Made by a program: the position numbers and the translations under genes. Positions 16,691 through 24,349 of a stretch of DNA of 43,338 nucleotides are shown here, one piece after another; positions within the stretch are counted from its first letter, which is position 1, and every line of letters starts with the position of its first letter. Under the pieces are notes generated by a model that was not told the origin of the DNA, searched no databases, and saw only the letters and a program-made list of their open reading frames with translations. Origin of the DNA: an uncultured Eubacterium sp. (GTDB taxonomy: Bacteria > Bacillota > Clostridia > Oscillospirales > Acutalibacteraceae); NCBI GenBank assembly GCA_910577195.1, contig CAJTLP010000010.1, positions 1-43,338 on the forward strand, given 5' to 3'.

Positions 16691-18061
16691 ATGAATTATA
16701 AAAGGATTAACAACTGCTTTTTTCTTGCAGGTGTTTTCATCATATTGTTATCGGCAGTTTTTATATTTGCTGTATGCTTCAAAGAATATTTTTCCGATTT
16801 ATTTTTATCCTCTTGTTTGATTTCATCTATTTTGTGCACAGCATTTTTCTATAGATTCAATAACGGCTTGATTTCAATCATCAGGGGTAAATTCGGTAAG
16901 CCTTCTGCTAAAAACAAAAAATATGTTGATTACGATAAAGCAGTTGTTGATAACATTGATGAATTAAAAAGCAGTATAGAGTATGGAGAAAAATCAATTC
17001 TTCTCTATAAACAGAATACAAGAGAAGTCTATCAGATTATTAAACTGAGCAATAGAATTTTGATGCATCAGTGCTTTATTGAGAATAAAAAAGTTTGTAA
17101 TCTAATTACGGATTACAGCTCTGCTGAAAGGATTAAAAAGTCCAAAAACGATAAAATCATTTATTTTAATGCTATAAAATCCGTAACGTACAGATTTTCT
17201 GAAACAAACTTTTTTCTTCCTGTAATCCGTATCGTATCCGAAAATCACAGATATGGATTTATCGGATTATTTGAAAAAATTACACTTGATGAAATTCAGG
17301 CGTTTTTCGGTGATGTCTGTAATGTTAAAGCAGGCACGTCATTGAAAGCGGTTTTATCAAAAAATGCTCAAAGAGAAAAGAATGTTTTTGAATATAATAT
17401 TTTATGCCTTATTTCGTGCATATCTTTTCCTTATGTGCTGTTTGCGTCTGCATTCAATAATGATGATAAAATCCATATTCTTTTATCGTTATTTACGATT
17501 ATAAATGTTATTGCTTTGACAGCTGCTGTTTTGCTTGCAATTATTAAAGCGGATTGTTTCAGCTTAGGCTTTATTGAGAATTCCAATGATAAAAGGAAAG
17601 ATATTTCTTTTCTTTATTTATCTTTGGCATTTCCGATACTGCTTATGTGCTCAGTGCAGACGGTTGTAAATATGACTTGGTATATCATTTTAATTGTTAT
17701 ATTGGCACTGCCGATTACTCTTATGTATTTCAAAAAGGCTTTTCATTTGAATAAATTGAGCAGGGGCTCAGCAATCGCAAAAATGATTGCAGTTATCTGT
17801 GTTTTTATGCTTACAAGCAGTGCTTTGGTGTCAGGCATAAATTACACTGTTCCTGTTAAAAATAACACGCAAAGCTATCATATTGTTGACAGGTACACGG
17901 TGACTGCTAAATTCACAGAGTATCATTATGTCCGGATTATTGAAAACGGTGAGGAACAGGATTTGCGTGTTTCATCTGAAGTGTATGAAAGCAGTTCAGA
18001 TATTGTTGAGGTTGAAAAAACAACAGGACTTTTAGGAATAACCTATTTATCAAAAAAATAA
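16691..18061 (+). CDS. Polytopic membrane protein of unknown function
   Basis: I do not recognise this 456-residue protein. It has two N-terminal membrane segments (about 8-30 and 36-56), then a soluble region of about 170 residues rich in Lys and Asp. A block of four or five further segments (about 238-386) follows, and then a short tail with alternating polar residues. The soluble part has no catalytic motif I can name. It starts six bases after the GH2 stop with only a weak AGG ahead of the ATG, suggesting coupling to that gene. A and T content is higher than in its neighbours. Confidence 0.7.
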   Translation: MNYKRINNCFFLAGVFIILLSAVFIFAVCFKEYFSDLFLSSCLISSILCTAFFYRFNNGLISIIRGKFGKPSAKNKKYVDYDKAVVDNIDELKSSIEYGEKSILLYKQNTREVYQIIKLSNRILMHQCFIENKKVCNLITDYSSAERIKKSKNDKIIYFNAIKSVTYRFSETNFFLPVIRIVSENHRYGFIGLFEKITLDEIQAFFGDVCNVKAGTSLKAVLSKNAQREKNVFEYNILCLISCISFPYVLFASAFNNDDKIHILLSLFTIINVIALTAAVLLAIIKADCFSLGFIENSNDKRKDISFLYLSLAFPILLMCSVQTVVNMTWYIILIVILALPITLMYFKKAFHLNKLSRGSAIAKMIAVICVFMLTSSALVSGINYTVPVKNNTQSYHIVDRYTVTAKFTEYHYVRIIENGEEQDLRVSSEVYESSSDIVEVEKTTGLLGITYLSKK

Positions 18062-18089
18062 AATGAATGTTTAAAGGAGTTAATGAATT

Positions 18090-18647
18090 ATGAAAGCAAC
18101 AATTAAAACAAATAAAGGTGATATGAGCTTTGAGCTTAATGCAGAAGCTGCACCAAAGGCTGTGGAGAATTTTACCACTCATGCTAAAAACGGCTACTAT
18201 AACGGACTTATTTTTCACAGAGTGATTAAGGACTTTATGATTCAGGGCGGTGACCCAACAGGTACAGGCTGCGGCGGTGAATCTATCTGGGGCAAGTCCT
18301 TTGAGGATGAATTCTCGCTGGATGCACGTAATTACTACGGTGCACTTTCAATGGCGAACAGCGGACCGAATACCAACGGTTCACAGTTCTTTATCGTTCA
18401 GGCAAAGACTGTTCCGGATTCACTTCTTTCTCAGATGGAGGGACTGAAGGATAACGGTTTCCCTCAGGAGGTTATTGACAAGTATAAAGAAGTTGGCGGC
18501 ACCCCTTGGCTTGATTTCCACCATACAGTATTCGGTATGCTGATTGACGGTGCTGATGTTCTTGAGGATATCGCAGCTACCAAAACAGGTATGGCGGATA
18601 AGCCTGTATATGATGTTGTGATTGAAACAATTGAAATAGAGGATTAA
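18090..18647 (+). CDS. Cyclophilin-type peptidyl-prolyl cis-trans isomerase
   Basis: This 185-residue cytoplasmic cyclophilin catalyses proline cis-trans isomerisation. The core motifs are FHRVIKDFMIQGGDPTGTG, with the catalytic Arg and the Phe/Gln of the active site, and SMANSGPNTNGSQFFI. HTVFGMLIDGADVL marks the end of the barrel. No signal peptide is present. AAAGGAG lies ten bases before the ATG. It is slightly longer than the minimal PpiB because of an insert around residues 108-140. Confidence 0.92.
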   Translation: MKATIKTNKGDMSFELNAEAAPKAVENFTTHAKNGYYNGLIFHRVIKDFMIQGGDPTGTGCGGESIWGKSFEDEFSLDARNYYGALSMANSGPNTNGSQFFIVQAKTVPDSLLSQMEGLKDNGFPQEVIDKYKEVGGTPWLDFHHTVFGMLIDGADVLEDIAATKTGMADKPVYDVVIETIEIED

Positions 18648-18654
18648 TTTTTTA

Positions 18655-19392
18655 ATGAGTACATTAGAGGGAGCATACTTATCAGGGTATGTCGGTTATG
18701 TTATTGCAGTTCCTTTAATAAGGCTGTTGTCGTCACTGCTTATGGCTGCAGCCGTTGTTAAGGATTGTAAGGTGAGAAAATATAAAAACCGCTGGATTGC
18801 GGTTGTAGCAGTTTATGTTTCTCCAGTGTTGGCAAGTCTTGCTTACTTTGTTTACAGCAGATTTATAAGTAAAAGAACAGTCCATAAAACAGGAAATGAG
18901 AAAACAATCAAGAGTGCAAGGCGATTATGCTTTTTATCTGCATTTTCCTATCTGATATCCCTTTTGCTTGTTGTTTCGGCTGTGTTGACGATCGGTATTT
19001 CAGGCTTGACAAGTGTCTTTAAAGGTGAAATACTTTTCCCCTGCTATGACCGAAACGGCAATGAATACCGCGATTCGTTTGATGTTCCGCTCTACGATGA
19101 AAACGGCAACCGCTATGTGAAAAAGAATTCTGATGATCATTGGTTTGACTACTACTATGTTGATCAGAATGCAAAGGAGTACAGCGGTGAAAACTCGTAT
19201 ATAACGGAGGACGGATATTTTTTCTATGATGCTGAAAATCGCTTATCTTATAGTGATGAAGACGATTATTATTATATGAAGGATGGTAATGATAATCAGA
19301 GATATTACCATCTTGATTTTAATCTGTACTGGGATAAAAACGGTGATATATGGGTTGATCAGGGCAGAGGTGACTATAAGCTTTTTGAATAA
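18655..19392 (+). CDS. Membrane protein with Tyr/Asp/Asn-rich tail carrying Y-D-x-N-G-N repeats
   Basis: This 245-residue protein is not recognised. Three membrane segments lie in the first half (about 13-37, 46-67 and 93-117). The second half (about 125-245) is a soluble, strongly acidic and aromatic tail with recurring units: YDRNGNEY, YDENGNRY, YVDQNAKEY and YWDKNGDIW. These are spaced about 15-60 residues apart and look like short beta-hairpin repeats. Metal binding is possible but unproven. The gene follows the cyclophilin by seven bases, probably in the same transcript. Its 3' end is followed by the spoIIG promoter/hairpin. Confidence 0.65.
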   Translation: MSTLEGAYLSGYVGYVIAVPLIRLLSSLLMAAAVVKDCKVRKYKNRWIAVVAVYVSPVLASLAYFVYSRFISKRTVHKTGNEKTIKSARRLCFLSAFSYLISLLLVVSAVLTIGISGLTSVFKGEILFPCYDRNGNEYRDSFDVPLYDENGNRYVKKNSDDHWFDYYYVDQNAKEYSGENSYITEDGYFFYDAENRLSYSDEDDYYYMKDGNDNQRYYHLDFNLYWDKNGDIWVDQGRGDYKLFE

Positions 19393-19429
19393 ATAAACAA
19401 AATGAAAACTTTATTATCAAGTGGTTTAT

Positions 19430-19463
19430 TTGACAAATTAAGCCCCTTCGGATGACTTATAAT
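19430..19463 (+). promoter_or_regulatory. Spo0A-type spoIIG promoter with 22-bp spacer
   Basis: TTGACA at 19430-19435 and TATAAT at 19458-19463 are both consensus but 22 bases apart, too far for ordinary sigma-A recognition. The B. subtilis spoIIG promoter has this same 22-bp spacing and depends on Spo0A~P. The -35 region reads TTTGACAAA, whose complement TTTGTCAAA contains TGTCAAA, one base from the 0A box TGTCGAA. Transcription should start near 19470. Confidence 0.8.
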
Positions 19464-19487
19464 TAAGTCGTCAGGAGGGGCTTTTTT
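19440..19487 (+). terminator. Hairpin with T run overlapping the spoIIG promoter and the spoIIGA start
   Basis: A 19-bp stem (19440-19458 with 19465-19483; two G-U pairs, one mismatch) encloses a six-base loop and is followed by Ts to 19487. Its 3' arm contains the spoIIGA ribosome binding site AGGAGGGG (19473-19480), and the T run includes the first bases of the TTG start. A transcript reading in from upstream would terminate or have this site masked. A transcript starting at 19470 lacks the 5' arm. Confidence 0.8.
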
Positions 19488-20274
19488 GGTTATATATGTT
19501 GACGTGCTTTTTGTAGTGAATTTTTTTATTACATATTTACTCCTCCTGCTCACAAAGCTGATAGCAAAGGAAAATCCTAAAACAATCCGCCTTCTTATCG
19601 GTGCTTTTATCGGCGGTGTGTATTCACTTGTTATTCTTCTGGATGAGTTGAATTTTTTATTAACCGCACTTGGTAAAATACTGGTATCCATAGTAATTGT
19701 TCTGTCTGTATTCGGATTTAAAAGAATTACGGTAATGCTTAAAAATCTCGGAATTTTTTACATTTCAAATATGCTGCTGCTTGGTGTGATTCTTGCAGTA
19801 TGGCTGATATTCAAGCCTGACGGAATAGCAATACATAATGATGTGGTGTATTTTGATATTCCTGCACGGATTCTGCTTTTAAGCGCTCTTGCAGCATATT
19901 TAATCGCTTTGCTTATCGTTCGTATCTATAACCGTACTCTCGGTAAAAACGAGATATACTCCTTAACGATTTATAAAGGTGAGGAGCAGATACATATGTA
20001 TGCTTTTGCAGATACAGGCAATAAGCTGAAAGAACCATTTTCCGATTACCCTGTAATCGTAGTAGACAGCAGTAAGATATCCTTTGATGCCCAGCGTATC
20101 ATACCTTTTCATTCAGTGGGAGGTGAGGGAACGTTAAAGGCTTTCAAGCCGGATAAGGTAGTTATTTCATCCGGTAAAAAAAGCTTTGAAACAGACAGGG
20201 TATATATTGCAGCATCAACAGTTGATTCAAAGGAATTTTCAGCAATTTTAAATCCTGAAATAATAAATGTATGA
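19486..20274 (+). CDS. spoIIGA: Sporulation sigma-E factor-processing peptidase SpoIIGA
   Basis: This is the membrane-embedded aspartic protease that cleaves pro-sigma-E in the mother cell in response to SpoIIR from the forespore. The 262-residue protein has an N-terminal five-helix membrane domain starting YVDVLFVVNF and a C-terminal protease domain. The catalytic Asp is D176 in ADTGNKLKEP; the protein acts as a dimer. The start is a TTG at 19486 with AGGAGGGG five bases upstream; no better start exists. sigE follows eight bases after the stop, as in Bacillus. Confidence 0.93.
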   Translation: MVIYVDVLFVVNFFITYLLLLLTKLIAKENPKTIRLLIGAFIGGVYSLVILLDELNFLLTALGKILVSIVIVLSVFGFKRITVMLKNLGIFYISNMLLLGVILAVWLIFKPDGIAIHNDVVYFDIPARILLLSALAAYLIALLIVRIYNRTLGKNEIYSLTIYKGEEQIHMYAFADTGNKLKEPFSDYPVIVVDSSKISFDAQRIIPFHSVGGEGTLKAFKPDKVVISSGKKSFETDRVYIAASTVDSKEFSAILNPEIINV

Positions 20275-20282
20275 GGTGAAAT

Positions 20283-20981
20283 ATGTTCAGCAAAATAAAA
20301 AAATTTATTTTAAGATTGTTTAAAAAGCAGAAATGCTATTACATAAACGGACCTGAAACGCTTCCTGCTCCTCTTTCTAAGGAGAAGGAAAGGGAGATTA
20401 TGGAACAGATAAAAAACGGTGACGATACAAACAGGGAGCTGCTTATTGTTCATAATCTGCGCCTTGTCGTTTATATTGCCAAGAAGTTTGAAACGAAAAC
20501 AACCGCTACTGAGGATTTGGTGTCCATCGGCACAATCGGACTTATGAAAGCCGTAAAAACCTTTAATCCCGAAAAAAACATTAAGCTTGCTACTTATGCC
20601 TCAAGATGTATTGAAAATGAAATTCTTATGCATCTCAGAAAGGTAAATAATATGAAAAGTGAGATGTCATTTGACGAGCCTCTTTCCGTCGACTGGGACG
20701 GCAATGAGCTTACACTGCGTGATGTGCTCGGTACAGAGCCTGACGACGTTTATGAGGAGCTTGAATACGACGATGAAAAAAGGCTTCTCCTCCGGATAGT
20801 AAATTCACTTCCCGAAAAAGAGAAAAATCTGATGATTATGCGTTTCGGACTTGACGGAGGCAGCGGACATACGCAGAAACAGCTTGCGGATTCTTTGGGA
20901 ATTTCTCAATCCTATATCAGCAGGCTTGAAAAAAGAATACTTGCAAAAATCAAGAATGAAATTGAAAGACATATCGCATAG
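20283..20981 (+). CDS. sigE: RNA polymerase sporulation sigma factor sigma-E (pro-form)
   Basis: This is the early mother-cell sigma factor, 232 residues. A basic amphipathic pro-sequence occupies about the first 17 residues, before the conserved YYINGPETLPAPLS where SpoIIGA is expected to cut. Region 2 (LISIGTIGL-like, here LVSIGTIGLMKAVKTFNP, and YASRCIENEILM) and the sigma-E-specific SFDEPLSVDWDGNELTL are clear. Region 4 ends with LGISQSYISRLEKRI. GAGGTG precedes the ATG. In many clostridia and bacilli sigG follows directly; here the operon ends with a terminator instead. Confidence 0.96.
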   Translation: MFSKIKKFILRLFKKQKCYYINGPETLPAPLSKEKEREIMEQIKNGDDTNRELLIVHNLRLVVYIAKKFETKTTATEDLVSIGTIGLMKAVKTFNPEKNIKLATYASRCIENEILMHLRKVNNMKSEMSFDEPLSVDWDGNELTLRDVLGTEPDDVYEELEYDDEKRLLLRIVNSLPEKEKNLMIMRFGLDGGSGHTQKQLADSLGISQSYISRLEKRILAKIKNEIERHIA

Positions 20982-21006
20982 CAAAAATTTCAGTTGATAA
21001 AATAAA

Positions 21007-21043
21007 AAATATCAGAAAACAGTGTTACCATTTTCTGATATTT
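21007..21043. terminator. Terminator of spoIIGA-sigE
   Basis: AAATATCAGAAAA (21007-21019) pairs with TTTTCTGATATTT (21031-21043). The stem ends in A/T tracts, so it can also serve the convergent DUF378 gene. Confidence 0.8.
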
Positions 21044-21088
21044 GAAGCAAAGCTGAATGTGCTGTAAACATCTGTGCCTTTGTTTCTG

Positions 21089-21295
21089 TTATGCCTCTGA
21101 TGTTCTGCCGTTGAAAAGAAGGCTGATGCACCAGATAGCGGCAAGTCCTACAATACAGTAAATGATTCTTGCGAATACAGCATCCTGTCCGCCGCAGATC
21201 CATGCAACCAGATCAAATTTAAAGAGACCTATAAGACCCCAGTTGATACCGCCGATTATAGAAAGTATCAAAGCTATGTTGTTTACTATTTTCAT
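21089..21295 (-). CDS. DUF378-family small membrane protein
   Basis: This 68-residue protein has two membrane segments. The first is followed by GGINWGLIGLF, the hallmark of DUF378, and the second is IIYCIVGLAAIWCISLLF. The function is unknown. A GTG at 21304 is in frame but overlaps the ribosome binding site; the ATG at 21295 sits about eight bases after GAGGAG and is preferred. It lies downstream of manA on the same strand but beyond a terminator, so it may have its own promoter or rely on read-through. Confidence 0.8.
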   Translation of the reverse strand: MKIVNNIALILSIIGGINWGLIGLFKFDLVAWICGGQDAVFARIIYCIVGLAAIWCISLLFNGRTSEA

Positions 21296-21314
21296 TTTTA
21301 TCACTCCTCAAAAT

Positions 21315-21349
21315 AAAGTCACAGATAGTATGGCTCTATCTGTGACTTT
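21315..21349 (-). terminator. Terminator downstream of manA
   Basis: AAAGTCACAGATAG (21315-21328) pairs perfectly with CTATCTGTGACTTT (21336-21349). On the minus strand it follows the manA stop and is trailed by TTTATTTT. Confidence 0.8.
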
Positions 21350-21373
21350 TTATTCGTTATAAAGTGATATTTT

Positions 21374-22327
21374 TTAAATTTTTGTGATGATGATTTCACA
21401 TTTTCCGCTGATTTCGTATTCGCCGAAATTGGCAGGAACAAAAAAGCTGTCACCCTTTTTAAAACTTTTATCATTTATTTTTCCGTTTCCGTCAACAACT
21501 AAAATATGATTAAAGCTTTTTTCATCTGTTTTAAATGTAATACTGTTGCTTACGTCATAGCGATGAACCGTGAATAAATCACATTCTGTAAGCAGTGTGG
21601 CTACGTTGCCGTTGATATCTTCCGGCTCACCCATAGGCTTTATATCATATTTAGGTGGTTTTGTTACGGAAACATCAACAGCCTTTTTGATATGGAGTTC
21701 TCTCGGCTTGCCGTCGGCACCGACTCTGCCGTAATCATATACACGGTAGGTCGAATTTGAATTCTGCTGAATTTCTGCAATAAGAGTTCCTTTACCGATA
21801 GCGTGCACTGTGCCTGCTTCAATAAAGAAAAGGTCCCCCTTTTTTACCTTAACACGGTTGAGCACGTCCATAAGCGTATTGTTTTCAATTGCGTTTTTAA
21901 ATTCCTCAGATGTGATTTCATCCTTAAAACCGTATACAAGCTGTGCATCGTCTGTTGCATCAAGCACATACCATATTTCCGTTTTGCCGAATTCACCCTC
22001 GACCCTCTGAGCATAATCATTATCAGGATGCACCTGAATTGACAGATTATCCTTTGCATCAATTAATTTAATCAGAACAGGAAAGTAAGGAAACTCAAGG
22101 CTTCTTGTACCGACAATTTTTTCTTTTCCGATTTTTTCAATTACATCATCAAGAGCCTGTCCGTCATATTCTCCTCCGTCAATGGTGTTTTTTCCGTCCT
22201 TATGGCAGGAAAGCATCCAGCCTTCAGCAACCTTATCAAGATTGCTTTTAAAGCCGAAATCGTTTTTTAATCTTTCTCCGCCCCATATATAGTCCTTGAG
22301 CACAGGATTTAATTTTAAAATTTCCAT
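21374..22327 (-). CDS. manA: Mannose-6-phosphate isomerase, class I
   Basis: This zinc enzyme interconverts mannose-6-phosphate and fructose-6-phosphate. The 317-residue protein is the short Firmicute form. The expected metal ligands are visible in LSIQVHPDNDYA, GKTEIWYVL and EAGTVHAIGKGT, and the active-site Arg region is NSTYRVYDYGR. A longer frame begins at 22369, but the ATG at 22327 has GAGGAAC upstream and yields the typical N-terminus MEILKLNPVLKDYIWGG. It is a single gene divergent from the ABC-F gene. Confidence 0.92.
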   Translation of the reverse strand: MEILKLNPVLKDYIWGGERLKNDFGFKSNLDKVAEGWMLSCHKDGKNTIDGGEYDGQALDDVIEKIGKEKIVGTRSLEFPYFPVLIKLIDAKDNLSIQVHPDNDYAQRVEGEFGKTEIWYVLDATDDAQLVYGFKDEITSEEFKNAIENNTLMDVLNRVKVKKGDLFFIEAGTVHAIGKGTLIAEIQQNSNSTYRVYDYGRVGADGKPRELHIKKAVDVSVTKPPKYDIKPMGEPEDINGNVATLLTECDLFTVHRYDVSNSITFKTDEKSFNHILVVDGNGKINDKSFKKGDSFFVPANFGEYEISGKCEIIITKI

Positions 22328-22359
22328 GAAAAGTTCCTCTTTTTGCTTTGATATTTTAT

Positions 22360-22388
22360 ATAATAACAAATTTATACTATACTTTCAA
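22360..22388 (-). promoter_or_regulatory. Sigma-A promoter of manA
   Basis: Reading the minus strand, TTGAAA (22388-22383) and TATTAT (22365-22360) are 17 bases apart. The manA start lies about 33 bases downstream. Confidence 0.65.
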
Positions 22389-22435
22389 TTCAAAATAGTG
22401 TAGAATATTGTATATTAAATTTGGAGTTTTTTGTT

Positions 22436-24331
22436 ATGAATGTACTTGATGTGCAAAATTTAACACTGTCTTTTGGTGAAAATACGCTTTTTTCAAACAT
22501 CAGCTTTGATATTAAGGACAATGAAAAGGTTGGCTTTGTCGGTGTGAACGGCGCAGGCAAAACCTCCCTTTTCAAAATTATTACAGGCGAGTATACTGCT
22601 GACAGCGGCAACTGCTTTATGTCAAAAAATGTTAAGCTGGGATATATGGAGCAGCATACCTGCTCGGAGGGCAAAACCATATGGAATGAGCTTGTCTCGG
22701 TTTTTGATGATTTAATTGAAATGGAGCGCGAGCTTGAGGAGATTGCGGATAAGTTGTCTGTTCATACATCACAGGAGCTTATTGACAGGCAGGATTATCT
22801 TACCAATGCATTTAACCTTAACGGCGGTCTGACCTATAAATCAGTGACAAGGTCTGCACTGATCGGTCTCGGCTTTGCTGAAGAGGATTTTGATAAACCT
22901 ACCTCAACCCTTTCCGGTGGTCAGCGTTCTAAGCTGATACTTGCAAAGCTGCTGCTTTCAAAGGCTGATTTTCTCCTCCTTGACGAGCCGACAAATCACC
23001 TTGATATCAGTGCGATTCAGTGGCTTGAGGAGTTTCTGAAGAACTTCGGCGGTGCTTGTCTTATCATCAGCCACGACAGATATTTCCTTGATAAAATCAC
23101 CAATAAAACCATTGAACTTGAGAATAAAAAAATACGCTCCTACAAGGGCAACTACTCCACCTTTCTTGTAAAAAAAGAGGCTGAGCAGAAAGCAATTGAG
23201 GATAAGTATGAGAATGATATCAAGGAAATTGAACGTCTTGAGGGTATAATTGCCCAGCAGAGGCAGTGGAACAGAGAGAAGAATATCAAAACAGCTGAAA
23301 GTAAAGAAAAGGTTGTTGAGCGTATTAAAGCACAGCTTGTTATCCCTGACAGTAAAGTTGAAAAGATACGCTTTGATTTTACACCGAAGTGCGTATCAGG
23401 TGAAGATGTGCTTGATGTGATTGAGCTAAAAAAGAGCTTTAACGGTAATACAATATTTGAAAACGCTTCATTCAATGTAAAAAGGGGAGAGCGTGTATTT
23501 CTCTTGGGTGACAACGGCTGCGGAAAAACGACCCTGCTTAAAATTCTTATGGGTGACCTTTCACGTGATGACGGTACATTCAGATTCGGCTCGGCTCTTA
23601 TGACAGGCTATTTTGACCAGGTTCAGGCAAAGCTGGATTTGTCAAAAACAGTGATTGATGAGGTGTGGACAAATTTCCCATATATGACGGAAACAAGGGT
23701 GCGCAATGCACTGGCAGCCTTTTTATTCAAGGGGGAAGAGGTTTACAGAAAATTGGAGGTCTGCTCAGGCGGTGAAAGAGCGAGAGTTGCTCTTTTAAAA
23801 TTAATGCTCGGCGGATTTAATTTCCTTTTACTTGACGAGCCTACGAATCATCTTGATGCCTTTTCCCGTGAGGAACTTGAAAACACATTGCTGGATTATC
23901 AGGGTACAATGCTGATCGTATCCCACGACAGATACTTTATCAATAAGCTGGCAACAAGGATTGTTGAGCTGACGCCCAACGGCTGCAATAATTATCTCGG
24001 AAACTATGATGATTATGCTGAGCACAGGTATATTGCTGAGGTAGAAAAGGTAGTTAAAGACAAGCCTAAGGTGAATGATTATAAGCTGAAAAAGGAACGG
24101 CAGAGCAATTTCAGAAAGCTGAATACTCAGCTGAAAAATACGGAAAAAGAGATTGAGGAGACGGAACTGTCTATTTCCGAAATTGAAGAAAAGCTGAACA
24201 ATGCAACCTATGAGGAGCTTATGAAACTGACGGAAACGCTGAATGAGCTGACAGATAAGCGTGATGCACTTTATGAGCAGTGGGAGAATATTTCTGCTGA
24301 GCTTGAGGAATACAGTGATATGCAGCAGTAA
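22436..24331 (+). CDS. ABC-F family ATPase (Uup-like, ribosome-associated)
   Basis: This 631-residue soluble protein carries two ABC ATPase domains and no membrane segments. Domain 1 has GVNGAGKTS, LSGGQRSKL and LLLDEPTNHLD. Domain 2 has GDNGCGKTT, CSGGERARV and LLLDEPTNHLD. A charged linker (about 245-320) corresponds to the P-site tRNA interaction motif, and a C-terminal coiled coil (about 545-630) is of the Uup kind. Such proteins act at the ribosomal E site; this one could be a housekeeping Uup/YfmR-like factor rather than a resistance protein. A TTG at 22421 is in frame, but its GGAG serves as the binding site for the ATG at 22436. Confidence 0.9.
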   Translation: MNVLDVQNLTLSFGENTLFSNISFDIKDNEKVGFVGVNGAGKTSLFKIITGEYTADSGNCFMSKNVKLGYMEQHTCSEGKTIWNELVSVFDDLIEMERELEEIADKLSVHTSQELIDRQDYLTNAFNLNGGLTYKSVTRSALIGLGFAEEDFDKPTSTLSGGQRSKLILAKLLLSKADFLLLDEPTNHLDISAIQWLEEFLKNFGGACLIISHDRYFLDKITNKTIELENKKIRSYKGNYSTFLVKKEAEQKAIEDKYENDIKEIERLEGIIAQQRQWNREKNIKTAESKEKVVERIKAQLVIPDSKVEKIRFDFTPKCVSGEDVLDVIELKKSFNGNTIFENASFNVKRGERVFLLGDNGCGKTTLLKILMGDLSRDDGTFRFGSALMTGYFDQVQAKLDLSKTVIDEVWTNFPYMTETRVRNALAAFLFKGEEVYRKLEVCSGGERARVALLKLMLGGFNFLLLDEPTNHLDAFSREELENTLLDYQGTMLIVSHDRYFINKLATRIVELTPNGCNNYLGNYDDYAEHRYIAEVEKVVKDKPKVNDYKLKKERQSNFRKLNTQLKNTEKEIEETELSISEIEEKLNNATYEELMKLTETLNELTDKRDALYEQWENISAELEEYSDMQQ

Positions 24332-24349
24332 TTTGGAAAGGAGAGAGCT

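Noticed and set aside
21315..21349. The strong palindrome near 21.33 kb as an operator.
   Set aside because: Its perfect stem with flanking T-rich sequence just after the manA stop is fully explained as a terminator.
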